Part shown: one piece after another, positions 41,532 through 50,152 of the stretch
Numbering within the stretch: position 1 is the stretch's first letter
Layout of the letters: every line of letters begins with the position of its first letter
Program-made: the position numbers and the translations under genes
The notes under the pieces: model-generated
Seen by the model: only the letters and a program-made list of their open reading frames with translations
Told to the model about the DNA's origin: nothing
Databases searched by the model: none
From: Pseudoclavibacter helvolus
GTDB taxonomy: Bacteria > Actinomycetota > Actinomycetes > Actinomycetales > Microbacteriaceae
Reading direction: 5' to 3'
Length of the DNA: 64,000 nt
Assembly: GCF_014191305.1 (NCBI RefSeq)
Contig: NZ_JACHWJ010000001.1
Coordinates: 434,001-498,000, forward strand

Positions 41532-42206
41532 TCAGTCGTTCACCACATACTCGCTGAAGACGGCGTCGAGCAGGGACGTGACGCGCTCAGCGTTCTCGGG
41601 CGGTGCGAGGCCAGGCAGGATGATCCGCCAGTGCAGGGCAACGCGATCAACGATGTCCTGACGCTTGCTGACCGCGCCCGAGAGCAGCTGTGTGCCCGTG
41701 AACGTCGACACGAGCAGCGAACTGAGGTCGGCCGCCCTGAACTCTCGGCGCAGGTTTCCCTCACGCTGGCAGATCTCGATCAGCGGCTTGAGCCGGGCAA
41801 GCCAGTCGAGGTACGGGCCGTAGGCGAGGAAGTTCGAACCGATCTCCGTCGTCACCAGCACTCCCGCGAGGACAACAACGTCCGTGCGGAGGAGCTCAGC
41901 GAAGGCGACCGAGACCTTGAGGAGTGCCTCCATGCCGCTGGTCGCCGTGCCCGTTGCATCCGTCACGGTCTGCGTGGCGCGAGCTGCGTACTCAGCCAGG
42001 ACGGCCTCGGCAACCGCATCTCGCGTCGCGAAGTGGTGGTAGAAAGCGCCGTTCGTCACACCGGAGTTCGCGCGGATCCGCGCAAGCGTCGATCCCGCGA
42101 AGCCGTATTCCACAAACGTCATGGCGGCCGCCTGAACCAAGCGGCTCCTGGTTTCGACGCTGCGCTGCTGTTGCGGCGCGCCGGCAGGACGGGGGAGGGC
42201 ACTCAT
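41532..42206 (-). CDS. TetR-family regulator, gamma-butyrolactone receptor-like
   Basis: 224-residue TetR repressor. The N-terminal HTH is TRSRLVQAAAMTFVEYGFAGSTLARIRANSGVTNGAFYHHFATRDAVAEAVLAEY, spread over residues 19-72, including the recognition helix GVTNGAFYHHF. The ligand domain has FAELLRTDVVVLAGVLVTTEIGSNF and ALHWRIILPGL with the Trp typical of ArpA/ScbR-type receptors. It is 67 bases downstream of, and on the same strand as, an AfsA-like synthase, the classical partner. That context makes a butyrolactone receptor the leading reading. Confidence 0.8.
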   Translation of the reverse strand: MSALPRPAGAPQQQRSVETRSRLVQAAAMTFVEYGFAGSTLARIRANSGVTNGAFYHHFATRDAVAEAVLAEYAARATQTVTDATGTATSGMEALLKVSVAFAELLRTDVVVLAGVLVTTEIGSNFLAYGPYLDWLARLKPLIEICQREGNLRREFRAADLSSLLVSTFTGTQLLSGAVSKRQDIVDRVALHWRIILPGLAPPENAERVTSLLDAVFSEYVVND

Positions 42207-42273
42207 AGCCAGTGAGTGTAGTGACGATCGGGTCGGCTACCTGCGCAGTCGTGCGGCGAGTGGTCGCCCAAAC

Positions 42274-43110
42274 TCACGAAGCACACTTGACTTCGGCCAC
42301 GCTCTCCTCGGCCTGAGCGGCCGCCGTCGCGACGTGCTTCCCGAAGCGTCTGGCGCTGATGGAGACCACTTCGCCGATCTCCGCGAAGCGAGGGCACACA
42401 AGCGACACGTTGTGAGGAGGCTCCCCAGTGAGGTGCTCATGCGCTTCAATGCCAGCTTGTGCGAAGAGCATGCCGGGAATGTGGTCGACGTCGTGGTCGA
42501 AGATGAGGCGGTTCGCCGAAGGCCAGCCGAGGTGCGCCTGGAGGTCAGTGCCGTCCACGGACACTTCGTCGAGCGCGTCGTCGGTTGTGGGATCAGCTTG
42601 ACGCGGCACCCGAAGGTTTCGACGCCGGAGGGCCTCATACGTGCGCCGAGGTACGCACCGGAACGATCCGGAGCCGGTCGCCACCTCTTCGCCTTCGAGC
42701 TCGAACACGGCATGGGCGGTCATCTCGTCGCAGCGGCCTGCGTGCACTCGGGCATTGCTGATGTGGACGGCAGCGGTCATCTCCGAGGCCCGAGTGGCGA
42801 TCGCGCGTGCGAAGGGCTCCGAACCCTGGAAGCTCAGCTTGTTGAGAAGAAAAGCCCAATCCAGCGGAATGCCCCCTGCCCGGTGGCCCATGAGGAGGCC
42901 CAGCTGGCGCGTGACCTCGAGGCCGAGCAGAGTCGGCGACGTTACGGCGTGCAGCCTGCCTCTCCCGCCGACTCCCTCAGCGGCTGTCTGAATCGGCTCG
43001 ACCACGGCACGAAGCCTCGCGCGGTAGTTGTCTGGTCGCACCTCCTCGACAGTCGCGACGAGCATCGTCTCCTCGCTGTCCTTGTGCACAAGTTCCCGAC
43101 TTACACGCAT
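42274..43110 (-). CDS. AfsA-like gamma-butyrolactone biosynthesis protein
   Basis: 278-residue protein with two AfsA hotdog-type repeats. AfsA of Streptomyces condenses a beta-ketoacyl-ACP with dihydroxyacetone phosphate in the first step to A-factor-type butyrolactones. Repeat 1 contains SRELVHKDSEETMLVATVE (the VHK..E signature) and SPTLLGLEVTRQLGLLMGHRAGG. Repeat 2 contains LIFDHDVDHIPGMLFAQAGIEA with the FDH.xDH/PGML motif. The start has AAGGAG upstream. AfsA homologues are common in Streptomyces but rarer in small actinobacteria. The upstream intergenic DNA carries a palindrome like a receptor binding site. Confidence 0.85.
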   Translation of the reverse strand: MRVSRELVHKDSEETMLVATVEEVRPDNYRARLRAVVEPIQTAAEGVGGRGRLHAVTSPTLLGLEVTRQLGLLMGHRAGGIPLDWAFLLNKLSFQGSEPFARAIATRASEMTAAVHISNARVHAGRCDEMTAHAVFELEGEEVATGSGSFRCVPRRTYEALRRRNLRVPRQADPTTDDALDEVSVDGTDLQAHLGWPSANRLIFDHDVDHIPGMLFAQAGIEAHEHLTGEPPHNVSLVCPRFAEIGEVVSISARRFGKHVATAAAQAEESVAEVKCAS

Positions 43111-43233
43111 CTCTGCTCCTTCGGATTCGCTCTTCGGGCACGAACGCGGCTCTCATCGGGGAAGCCGCTCCCCGGCTTGACGCGTCAACGTGCGTCTCGC
43201 TGGATGTGAAGAGGGCTTCGTCATCGAATGCCC

Positions 43234-43255
43234 ACAAACAGAGCGTCCTGTATGT
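43234..43255. promoter_or_regulatory. ARE-like butyrolactone-receptor operator
   Basis: A 22-bp imperfect palindrome with left half ACAAACAGAGC and right half GTCCTGTATGT, matching 8 of 11 positions when the right half is reverse-complemented. Its ACAwAC...GTwTGT-like ends are those of autoregulatory elements (ARE) bound by ArpA/ScbR-type TetR proteins. It lies in the divergent region between the afsA-like gene (start 43110) and the cyclase-like gene (start 43312), where it could control both. Prediction by eye only. Confidence 0.55.
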
Positions 43256-43311
43256 TACCTTGCCCGAAGGGGGCATCTAAACATCAGTGGTCAAGAAGTG
43301 ACGGGGGAGTC

Positions 43312-43908
43312 ATGGGAGTGCTCGTTCATCCGGACCAACAAGTGCACCCCGCGGTGCAGCGGGCGCTTGATGACGGACGGTTGCGTGCCGTCTCGAACCA
43401 TCGCTCGGGCCATCCCTGGCTCCTCGCGCGTCATTGGGAGCGCACCCTCACGGAGGTCCGCACCAAGCACCTCGATATCGTCATCCTTAGTCACCTTGAC
43501 GGCGAGACGGCAACCGCGGTGGTGCTGCTGGCGCAGGGGCGGCGGACACTCGAGGAGCTGGATGACCTGCAAATGCTGCTCCCGGAATCGACGATCGTGA
43601 TCGCGAAGGACGAAGCGGGGGAGACCCGCGTCGAGGGGGCACTCGCGGGGCAGAAGCGAGCCGTGTGGGTGGAAGAGGGCTCAGTGGCGTTCGTGAGCGA
43701 CGACCGTGGGCTCCTCATGGATATCTTCGCGCTCGGTGGCGAACGTCAGGGGCGCGACCCACAGGGTGACGATCGGCAGGAGAGAGTCGGTTGGATGCCG
43801 CTCTGGACTGTCCCGACGGGGATGTGGCTGCATACGAATACCGGCGCCATCCCTCGCGTTCGCGCCGTCGCCGCGGCGGGGACTGCGCGCGCAAGTCGGC
43901 CGAGCTGA
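43312..43908 (+). pseudogene. Lasso peptide cyclase-like N-terminal fragment
   Basis: 198-residue protein whose features match the N-terminal glutaminase-like domain of asparagine synthase-related lasso cyclases: MGVLVHPDQQVHPAVQRAL, SGHPWLLARHWE, LEELDDLQMLLPESTIVIAKDEAGETRVEGALAGQKRAVWV, FVSDDRGLLMDIFAL, and PLWTVPTGMWLHT. The ATG has GGGGGAG upstream, and expression could be controlled by the ARE-like palindrome. The ATP-pyrophosphatase half with its SGGxDS loop is missing: a stop follows, and nothing resembling it lies in the next 100 bases. It may be a truncated remnant or a stand-alone regulator-like domain. The family call is by motif memory, hence moderate confidence. Confidence 0.5.
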
Positions 43909-44005
43909 CCCAGCACGCCGGATGGCCCGCGCGGGCGACGGCACCACCGGCGGCGCCGGACGCTGTGCGCGCCGGACGGTGCGTGCGCCGCTGGAGTTTC
44001 CTGCG

Positions 44006-44914
44006 TCAGGCCTGCAGTGTGGCGGCGTACCAGTCGAGGTCAGCCTGGGTCAGCCGGACGCCCTCCTTCGCGCGCACGCCCGTGCGGCTGCTGAGCAGCT
44101 CGCCGCTGTAGCTGTGGTCGACGTAGGCGCGCTGCAGGAGCTGAGCGGGGACCTGCGCCAGGAGTGGGTGATCGATGGGGGTGTCACGGTCGGAGAGCGT
44201 GATTCCGAGCTGGTCGGCGACGAGCGTCAGGATCTCTCGAAATGTAGCCGGGGCGGGGTCTGCTGCGTGGAAGACGGATTCCTCGATCGTGTCGAACCCG
44301 ATCGCGAGGGCCGCGCCCTGTGCTGCCAGCGTGGAGACGTGAATCGTCGACAGCCGTGCGCCGCCGCCGCCCACCCAGCCGCTAACTGCCTGCACCCCAG
44401 CAAGCGCTGTCGGTAGGAACCAGCGATCCCCAGGGCCGTAGGTCAGTGCTGCCCTGACCACTTTGCCCCCTGCTTCCAAGACGTGGGACTCGCCTTCGTT
44501 CCGCGAGGCGCTTGCTACGGACATCGGATGTGCGGAGAGCTCGCCCTCCCGGGCGAGCCGGTGTGGGCCAGGGCCGTAGACAGCGGTTGTGCTCACGTAG
44601 ACGATTCGTGTTGCCGTGCGCCGGCACTCGCCAACGAGAGCTGCCGTTCCGAGGTCGTTCACGGCAGTGGCGACGCTCGCGTCCGCGCCGACGTAGCTCG
44701 CGGCGTGGACAACAACGTCCACTCCGGTGGTGAGTCCCTCGAAGCTCGACGGGTCCGTCAGATCGGCGCGGAAGATCTCGGTCTTGCTGTCCGGCGCGGC
44801 GGAACCTGGGCTCCTGACCAGGAGTCGGACCCCCGACACATCTGGCATCGATTGCAGCTGCTCCTGCACGGCCGCGCCGACGAACCCTGTTGCTCCAGTA
44901 AGAAGTACCTTCAT
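44006..44914 (-). CDS. NAD-dependent epimerase/reductase (extended SDR)
   Basis: 302-residue extended short-chain dehydrogenase. The NAD(P) fold is KVLLTGATGFVGAAVQEQL at residues 2-20, then VVVHAASYVGAD, the Ser/Thr region RIVYVSTTAVYG with Tyr (active site YxxxK is degraded: SVASASRNEGE replaces it). The latter part shows VRAALTYGPGDRWFLPTAL and FHAADPAPATFREILTLVADQLG. Reductases of this kind act on the ketone of butyrolactone precursors in some Streptomyces loci (for example jadW2). Its place near afsA suggests this role, yet the missing YxxxK-type Tyr/Lys argues for caution. Confidence 0.8.
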   Translation of the reverse strand: MKVLLTGATGFVGAAVQEQLQSMPDVSGVRLLVRSPGSAAPDSKTEIFRADLTDPSSFEGLTTGVDVVVHAASYVGADASVATAVNDLGTAALVGECRRTATRIVYVSTTAVYGPGPHRLAREGELSAHPMSVASASRNEGESHVLEAGGKVVRAALTYGPGDRWFLPTALAGVQAVSGWVGGGGARLSTIHVSTLAAQGAALAIGFDTIEESVFHAADPAPATFREILTLVADQLGITLSDRDTPIDHPLLAQVPAQLLQRAYVDHSYSGELLSSRTGVRAKEGVRLTQADLDWYAATLQA

Positions 44915-45009
44915 GCCGCCCCCAGCTCTGTACCGTTCCGATCAGCGTATCTGCAGGAAACCGCGAGTGCCGGCGCCCGACGACGGTCGGGCACTGACAT
45001 CCTTGATCC

Positions 45010-46188
45010 ATGAAGCTCTCGCACCGCGCCCAGACAGTCGAGCCGTTCCACGCCATGGCCTTCGGGCAGCGTGCCGCCGAGCTCGAGGCGCACGGACACC
45101 GTGTTGTGAAGCTCTCACTGGGGGAGCCGGACTTCGGTGCGCCCCCGGCCGTACGCGAGGCGATGCGCGACGCCATGGACGGTCGGCCACTCCCGTACAC
45201 GGTGGCGTTCGGCCTGCCAGCGCTTCGTGAGGCGATCAGTGGGTTCTATCGCTTCCGCCACGGGGTCGACGTCGATCCGGCGCGCATCGTCGTGACTTCG
45301 GGCGCGTCCGCTGCCTTACTGCTCGTGGTGGCAGCGACAACCGACACGGGCGACGACGTCATCATGGCCGACCCGTCGTACCCCTGCAATCGTCAGCTCG
45401 TGCAGAGCTTCGGCGGTCGCGTGGTCAGCGTGCCGACAACCGTCGAATCGCGCTACCAGATCGATGCGCGCAGCGTCGAGCAGGCCTGGACCGAGAGCAC
45501 GTCGGCGCTCATGGTCGCGACGCCCTCGAACCCGACGGGCACTTCGGTCCCGTTCGACGAACTGACCGCGATCTGCGAGTTCGCCCGCGAGCGAGGAGCC
45601 TGGCGCATTATCGACGAGATCTACTTGAACCTGTCCGACCCAGGTTCGGACGGCAGTCCGCCGCGGAGCATCCTGAGTGTAGATCCGGACGCCATCGTCA
45701 TCAACAGCTTCTCGAAGTACTTCGGCATGACCGGGTGGCGACTCGGCTGGGCGGTGCTGCCAGAGGTGCTTGTTCCGGCCGCTGAGAAGCTCGCGACGAA
45801 CTACTTCCTCTCGGCCTCCGCGCCGGCGCAGATCGCGGCACTGTCAGCGTTCACGCCAGAGTCGCTGGCGGTCTGCGAGGAACGCCGACTCGAACTGGCC
45901 GCTCGGCGGGCGGTCGTGCTGGACGGACTCGAAGCCATCGGACTGCCCGTTCCCGTGCTGCCTGACGGTGCCTTCTACGTGTACTTCGACGTGGCAGGCA
46001 CAGGGCTCACGGCGTGGGAATTCTGCCGCCGCGCCCTCGAGGAGGAGCTCGTCGCCCTCACCCCCGGGCGAGACTTCGGGTCCAACACTGGTGAGACGCA
46101 CGTGCGGCTCTCTTACGCTGCATCCCGGAGCGAGCTCGTGGAGGGGCTGAGCAGGCTCGGCAAGTTCGTGCGGGAGCTGCGCGACTGA
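45010..46188 (+). CDS. Class I/II PLP aminotransferase
   Basis: 392-residue fold-type I aminotransferase. Core motifs: VVKLSLGEPDFGAPPAVREAM, LPYTVAFGLPALREAISGFY, VVTSGASAALLLVVAATT, VATPSNPTGTSVPFDEL with the substrate Asn/Pro, WRIIDEIYLNL, and the PLP Lys in NSFSKYFGMTGWRLGW. C-terminal Arg lies in THVRLSYAASRSEL. It would convert an amino acid to its keto acid. It starts 95 bases from the divergent SDR gene and 105 bases before the ABC pair. Specificity cannot be assigned, though alanine/valine or aspartate types are similar. Confidence 0.88.
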   Translation: MKLSHRAQTVEPFHAMAFGQRAAELEAHGHRVVKLSLGEPDFGAPPAVREAMRDAMDGRPLPYTVAFGLPALREAISGFYRFRHGVDVDPARIVVTSGASAALLLVVAATTDTGDDVIMADPSYPCNRQLVQSFGGRVVSVPTTVESRYQIDARSVEQAWTESTSALMVATPSNPTGTSVPFDELTAICEFARERGAWRIIDEIYLNLSDPGSDGSPPRSILSVDPDAIVINSFSKYFGMTGWRLGWAVLPEVLVPAAEKLATNYFLSASAPAQIAALSAFTPESLAVCEERRLELAARRAVVLDGLEAIGLPVPVLPDGAFYVYFDVAGTGLTAWEFCRRALEEELVALTPGRDFGSNTGETHVRLSYAASRSELVEGLSRLGKFVRELRD

Positions 46189-46293
46189 GGTCACCTGGCT
46201 GCTCACGATCCGCCGAGGCAGAGGCTGCGGGCCATTGGGTGGTGCTGGTCGGCGAGACTTGCTCGTCTCCACGTGGGCGGGGAGGATAGCTGC

Positions 46294-46953
46294 ATGGTAG
46301 CAGTCCTCGTCGAAGACGCGTCCTTCAATCGTGGCGGCGTGCTGGTGCTCGCAGGGGTGACGTTCAACGTGGCGGAGGGGTCGGCCCTGTGCCTCACGGG
46401 GGCGAATGGCTCGGGCAAGACAACCGTGTTGCGCGCGCTGTCTGGCGTTGTGCAGCCAAGTGCGGGGCGAATCCTCGTTGCTGGTGAGCCAGTGGATGAG
46501 CGAAGTCCAGCCTTCCGGCGCAGGCTCGCCGCGTTGGTCGGTTCGGTTCCCTTTTCCCTCACCCTGACCGCCAGGGAGCATCTGATCGCGGTCTCCTCTT
46601 CCTGGGGCTCCAGCGTTACCGACGCGAAGGCCACAGCCGACCGTGTGCTGAGTCGGCTCGGTCTCGATCAGCTCGCTGAGCGCTTCCCGCACGAGCTCTC
46701 CTCCGGGCAGTTCCAGTTGCTCTCCCTGGCTACGGTGCTGGCGCGCCCGTTCGAAGTGCTGGTGCTCGACGAACCAGAGCAGCGCCTTGACGCTAATCGG
46801 CGCGAGTTGCTCGCGCGCATTCTCTCTGAGGAACGTGAGCGCGGAGCGGTCGTTGTCATCGCGACTCACAGCCAGTCGCTCCTCGATCAGCTGCAGGCGT
46901 CGGAGTTCGACCTCGGTCGGCAAGATGGTGAGGGGCGTCAACGTGCGGCGTGA
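46294..46953 (+). CDS. ABC transporter ATP-binding protein
   Basis: 219-residue ABC ATPase. Walker A is CLTGANGSGKTTVLRALSG (about residues 36-54), the ABC signature is HELSSGQFQLLSLATVLARP, Walker B is FEVLVLDEPEQRLDA and the switch His is VIATHSQSLL. The ATG at 46294 has GGGGAGG upstream; the frame open before it was not used. It overlaps the DUF6297 gene, indicating a transporter made of this ATPase and that membrane protein. Such pairs occur in actinobacterial ribosomally made peptide clusters and may export or confer immunity. Confidence 0.9.
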   Translation: MVAVLVEDASFNRGGVLVLAGVTFNVAEGSALCLTGANGSGKTTVLRALSGVVQPSAGRILVAGEPVDERSPAFRRRLAALVGSVPFSLTLTAREHLIAVSSSWGSSVTDAKATADRVLSRLGLDQLAERFPHELSSGQFQLLSLATVLARPFEVLVLDEPEQRLDANRRELLARILSEERERGAVVVIATHSQSLLDQLQASEFDLGRQDGEGRQRAA

Positions 46954-48409
46954 CGGCGCCTACCGTGTGTACTTGGTTGTAGCTGTCGGCCTGGTTGCGG
47001 TGGCGCCGCTGGTGCGGATGCTGTTCCTCGCCCTCTTGGAGCCTTCGTCGCTTGTTTGGCTCTCCTCAGGGGACTTCGCGGGGCAAGTGCACCTGCTTGC
47101 GGCGGCGGTGGTGCCTGTCGGCCTGATCGTCGGTACGGTCCGCGGGTCGGCACTCCTGTCGCCATTCGCCACCGTGACGCTCGCTTCCAACCACCTACCA
47201 AGGCGTGTGACGCTCCGCCGTGCCTTCCAGCGGACCCTTCTGGTGGTCTCTGTTGCGGCCGTCGGGCTGGCTGTCCTCCTCGGAAGTGCACTTGTTGTGG
47301 GGGCCGCCGGTTCACCGCTTGCCGCACTGAACTTGGTGGCCGCTGCCGCCACGCTGGCCTGCCTCGGTGTCGTGGCGGCCCTTGTGGGCGAGCTGCTGGG
47401 CAGCGCGCGGGCGTGGGGAGCGGCGGCCCTGTTCGGCGCCTTCGGACTGTCCCCGATCGGTATCGGGGCGTGGCTGTCCTCGACTTGGGCAGACTTGTCG
47501 GCTGGGGCCGCCGCAAGCGGGTCGGTGCCCGCGGGCACCGGCGGTGCAGGACTCGGCGGCGTGCTCTGTCTCGCTGCAGCTGCCGTTCTTGCGCTGGCGT
47601 GTGTTCCCGCGCTTCTTGACCGCCTGCGAGGTGATGTCTTGCTCATGCAAGCCAGGCGCCGCGAGGCTGCCCAGATGGCAGTGGCCACTGGCGAGCTGTC
47701 GGATGCGGCAGCGCCGTACCGCGAGCCACCGACGATCGGTCGGCGGCTGCCGGCGGTTGTCGGCGGGCCCCGCGCCGTTGCCATGCTGGTGCGTGACGCG
47801 GTGGGCGCACTCCGAACGCCGCAGCGAACGGTGCTCGGTGTCGCCGGATTGGCGTGCGCCCTGCTGCTGCTCGGAGTGACGCAGGGCCCGGGTGGCGTCG
47901 GCACGTTCGCCGCGGTGGCAGCCGCCCTCGGTTCGGTTGCGGTCTACCTTTCGCTCGGCGCTTTTAGTGACGGGTTCAGGCAGGCCGCCGAGGCGGCGGC
48001 CGGCCCCGCGGTCTTTGGAACCCCAGTGGGGGAGCAGTTCTTACTTCATGCCGTGTTCCCCGTGCTCCTGGTCGTTCTTACGGTCGGGGTCACGGCGATG
48101 CCCTCCGGCGGCAGCCTTGCCCCTCTCCTTGGCGGTCTCGCCATGGTCGCGGTGCGCGCGTACGAGGCCGCGCGCGGTTCGCTGCCCCCGCTGCTGCTGA
48201 CGCCCATGCCGAGTGAGATCGGCGACCTTTCGGCGTTGGCGCGCCTTGTCTGGCAGTTTGACTCGGTGCTCATCGCGGCGGGGCTCGGCGCGGCGACCAT
48301 GCTGTCCTGGTCTGCCGGGCTTCACGTCCTCTCATTTGCGGTACTCGGAGCGGGAGCCTCGGTGCTTGCTCTCGCGACACGCGTGCGGCTTCGTCAGAGT
48401 CGCGGGTAG
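46943..48409 (+). CDS. DUF6297-like membrane protein (ABC partner)
   Basis: 488-residue integral membrane protein with about twelve hydrophobic helices, including YRVYLVVAVGLVAVAPLVRM, VSVAAVGLAVLLGSALVVGAAG, and VLGVAGLACALLLLGVTQG. A cytoplasmic loop around residues 230-290 has RLRGDVLLMQARRREAAQMAVATGELSDA, typical of DUF6297 proteins. The GTG at 46943 follows GAGGGG; an ATG at 46925 is the alternative start. It overlaps the ATPase stop by eleven bases. Probably the permease of a two-component ABC exporter. It ends in a convergent 16-base overlap with the RibD-like pseudogene. Confidence 0.78.
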   Translation: MRRDGAYRVYLVVAVGLVAVAPLVRMLFLALLEPSSLVWLSSGDFAGQVHLLAAAVVPVGLIVGTVRGSALLSPFATVTLASNHLPRRVTLRRAFQRTLLVVSVAAVGLAVLLGSALVVGAAGSPLAALNLVAAAATLACLGVVAALVGELLGSARAWGAAALFGAFGLSPIGIGAWLSSTWADLSAGAAASGSVPAGTGGAGLGGVLCLAAAAVLALACVPALLDRLRGDVLLMQARRREAAQMAVATGELSDAAAPYREPPTIGRRLPAVVGGPRAVAMLVRDAVGALRTPQRTVLGVAGLACALLLLGVTQGPGGVGTFAAVAAALGSVAVYLSLGAFSDGFRQAAEAAAGPAVFGTPVGEQFLLHAVFPVLLVVLTVGVTAMPSGGSLAPLLGGLAMVAVRAYEAARGSLPPLLLTPMPSEIGDLSALARLVWQFDSVLIAAGLGAATMLSWSAGLHVLSFAVLGAGASVLALATRVRLRQSRG

Positions 48410-48957
48410 CGAACCTCGTAGTGTGCTTCCACGAACTGGCCATGGGCCTGAGCTGAGGTCAGGTGGAGAGCCTCCGATTCGATGCGTCTGGGAAGAACGG
48501 GGGCCCCAGATTCGAGGGTGACCGGCGCGATCGACAGGCGCAGTTCGTTGAGTCGACCTGCATCGTAGAACTGCCCGGCCAGGTCTCCACCGCCAACAAC
48601 CCAGACGCTGCCCTCGCCAGCGGCGGCCGCAATGTCGTCGAAGTGGTCGTCGACTGCACTGCGAACCACCCGGATGTTGAGGCCATCAGGAACGGGAAGG
48701 TCTCTCGTGGAGAACACGAACGTGGGGCGGTCGGCGTAGGACGCACGCCACTTGTCCGGATGCTCGTCGAGCCCCTCGTGGGCGTAGACCCACTCGTAGG
48801 TTGTGGAACCCATCACCAGGGCGCCGATGCCGTCGAGGAACGCGCCGAAGGCGTTGTCTTCCGGCTGGTCGACTACGAAGAGTCAGTCGAGCGAGTTGTT
48901 GTCGTCCGCGATGAAGCCGGAGAGGGTGGTGGCGGTGTTGTAGATCACGTGAGTCAT
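48394..48957 (-). pseudogene. RibD C-terminal/dihydrofolate reductase-like gene with nonsense codon
   Basis: The complete frame from ATG 48957 reads MTHVIYNTATTLSGFIADDNNSLD and then an in-frame TGA (48893-48895), followed without frame change by LFVVDQPEDNAFGAFLDGIGALVMGSTTYEWVY. In this family the position is Trp (LDWLF), so TGG has become TGA. The remainder, including SVWVVGGGDLAGQFYDAG with the family's VxGGG motif and RLSIAPVTLESGAP, is intact to 48394. The gene is a likely null, though re-initiation near 48816 could make a short product. Confidence 0.88.
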
Positions 48958-49089
48958 GCGAGCAAGTTAACCCCGACCACCGACAAAGACGAAGAGCGCC
49001 GAACTGGAACCGATAAGACGCGGCACTGCGGAATCCGACACGCGACTGACTCTGGGAATGCCGGGCGCATCCCAGGCGCTGTGACATGC

Positions 49090-50133
49090 ATGCGCAAGAA
49101 AATCGGCTTCCTCTCGTTCGGTCACTGGCACCCGTCTCCGCAGTCGGGAACACGTACCGGAGGTGACGCGCTTGTGCAGTCGATCGAGCTGGCCGTCGCC
49201 GCCGAGGAGCTGGGCATCGACGGCGCCTACTACCGGGTCCACCACTTCGCGCGGCAGCTCGCCGCGCCGTTCCCGCTGCTAGCAGCGGTCGGGGCTCGGA
49301 CGAGTCGCATCGAAATCGGCACGGGCGTCATCGATATGCGCTACGAGAACCCGCTGTACATGGCAGAAGAGGCGGCCGCGGCCGACCTCATCAGTGCGCA
49401 CTCCGGTGGTGTGGGGCGACTGCAGCTCGGCCTGAGCCGTGGGTCACCCGAGCCGGCCCAGGACGGTGCTCATGCGTTCGGGTTCACCCCGCCCGAGGGC
49501 AAGACCGACGACGAGCTGGCGCGCGCCAAAACCGAGCTCTTCCGCGCAGCCATCAACGGTGCCGGACTCGTAGCGGGCAACCCGCAGATGACGGGGTCCA
49601 CAGCTCCGCTTCCTATCCAGCCGCAGTCTCAGGGGCTCGACGACCGAATCTGGTGGGGTTCAGGGAGCCGCGCGAGCGCAGTTTGGGTGGCGGAGCAGGG
49701 CATGAACCTCATGAGTTCGACGCTGCTCACTGAGGACACCGGTGTGCCGTTCGACCAGCTGCAGGCCGAGCAGATCCAGGGCTTCCGTGATGCGTGGGCG
49801 GCCGCCGGCCACGCACGAGAACCGCGGGTATCCGTGAGCCGAAGCGTCATTCCGATCACAACCGACGAAGACGTCACCTACTTCGGCGGGCGCGGCGGGA
49901 GCGAGGGGGACCAGGTCGGCATGCTGGAAGGTATGCGCTCCAGATTCGGGCGCACCTATCAGGGCACGCCCGACCGCATCGCCGAAGAGCTTGCGGCAGA
50001 CGCGGCCGTCCAATCGGCCGACACGCTGCTTCTGACGGTGCCGAATCAACTTGGCGTGGCGTACAACACCCGCATGCTCGCAACGATCGCCGAGCACATC
50101 GCTCCGTCGATCGGCTGGTCCCGGGAGGCCTAG
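49090..50133 (+). CDS. LLM-class flavin-dependent oxidoreductase
   Basis: 347-residue luciferase-like monooxygenase family protein (F420 or FMN). N-terminal barrel strand KIGFLSFGHWHPSP, then LAVAAEELGIDGAYYRVHHFARQLAAPFPLLAAVGARTSRIEIGTGVIDMRYENPL in consecutive segments, and RLQLGLSRGSPEP in the substrate/flavin region. It ends with DTLLLTVPNQLGVAYNTRMLATIAEH. The ATG at 49090 is the first plausible start; the open frame before it covers the RibD pseudogene. Neighbours give no pathway hint. Confidence 0.88.
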   Translation: MRKKIGFLSFGHWHPSPQSGTRTGGDALVQSIELAVAAEELGIDGAYYRVHHFARQLAAPFPLLAAVGARTSRIEIGTGVIDMRYENPLYMAEEAAAADLISAHSGGVGRLQLGLSRGSPEPAQDGAHAFGFTPPEGKTDDELARAKTELFRAAINGAGLVAGNPQMTGSTAPLPIQPQSQGLDDRIWWGSGSRASAVWVAEQGMNLMSSTLLTEDTGVPFDQLQAEQIQGFRDAWAAAGHAREPRVSVSRSVIPITTDEDVTYFGGRGGSEGDQVGMLEGMRSRFGRTYQGTPDRIAEELAADAAVQSADTLLLTVPNQLGVAYNTRMLATIAEHIAPSIGWSREA

Positions 50134-50152
50134 CCGCCGCCGCTTGGCTCGC

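Noticed and set aside
43111-43311. Lasso peptide precursor gene upstream of the cyclase-like fragment
   Set aside because: I searched the gap in all frames and found no short gene with a leader and Gly/Cys-Asp/Glu core pattern; the only open frame is the upstream extension of the fragment itself.
48893-48895. TGA as selenocysteine codon
   Set aside because: The family position is Trp, there is no hairpin typical of a SECIS just after it that I can see, and RibD-like proteins are not selenoproteins.
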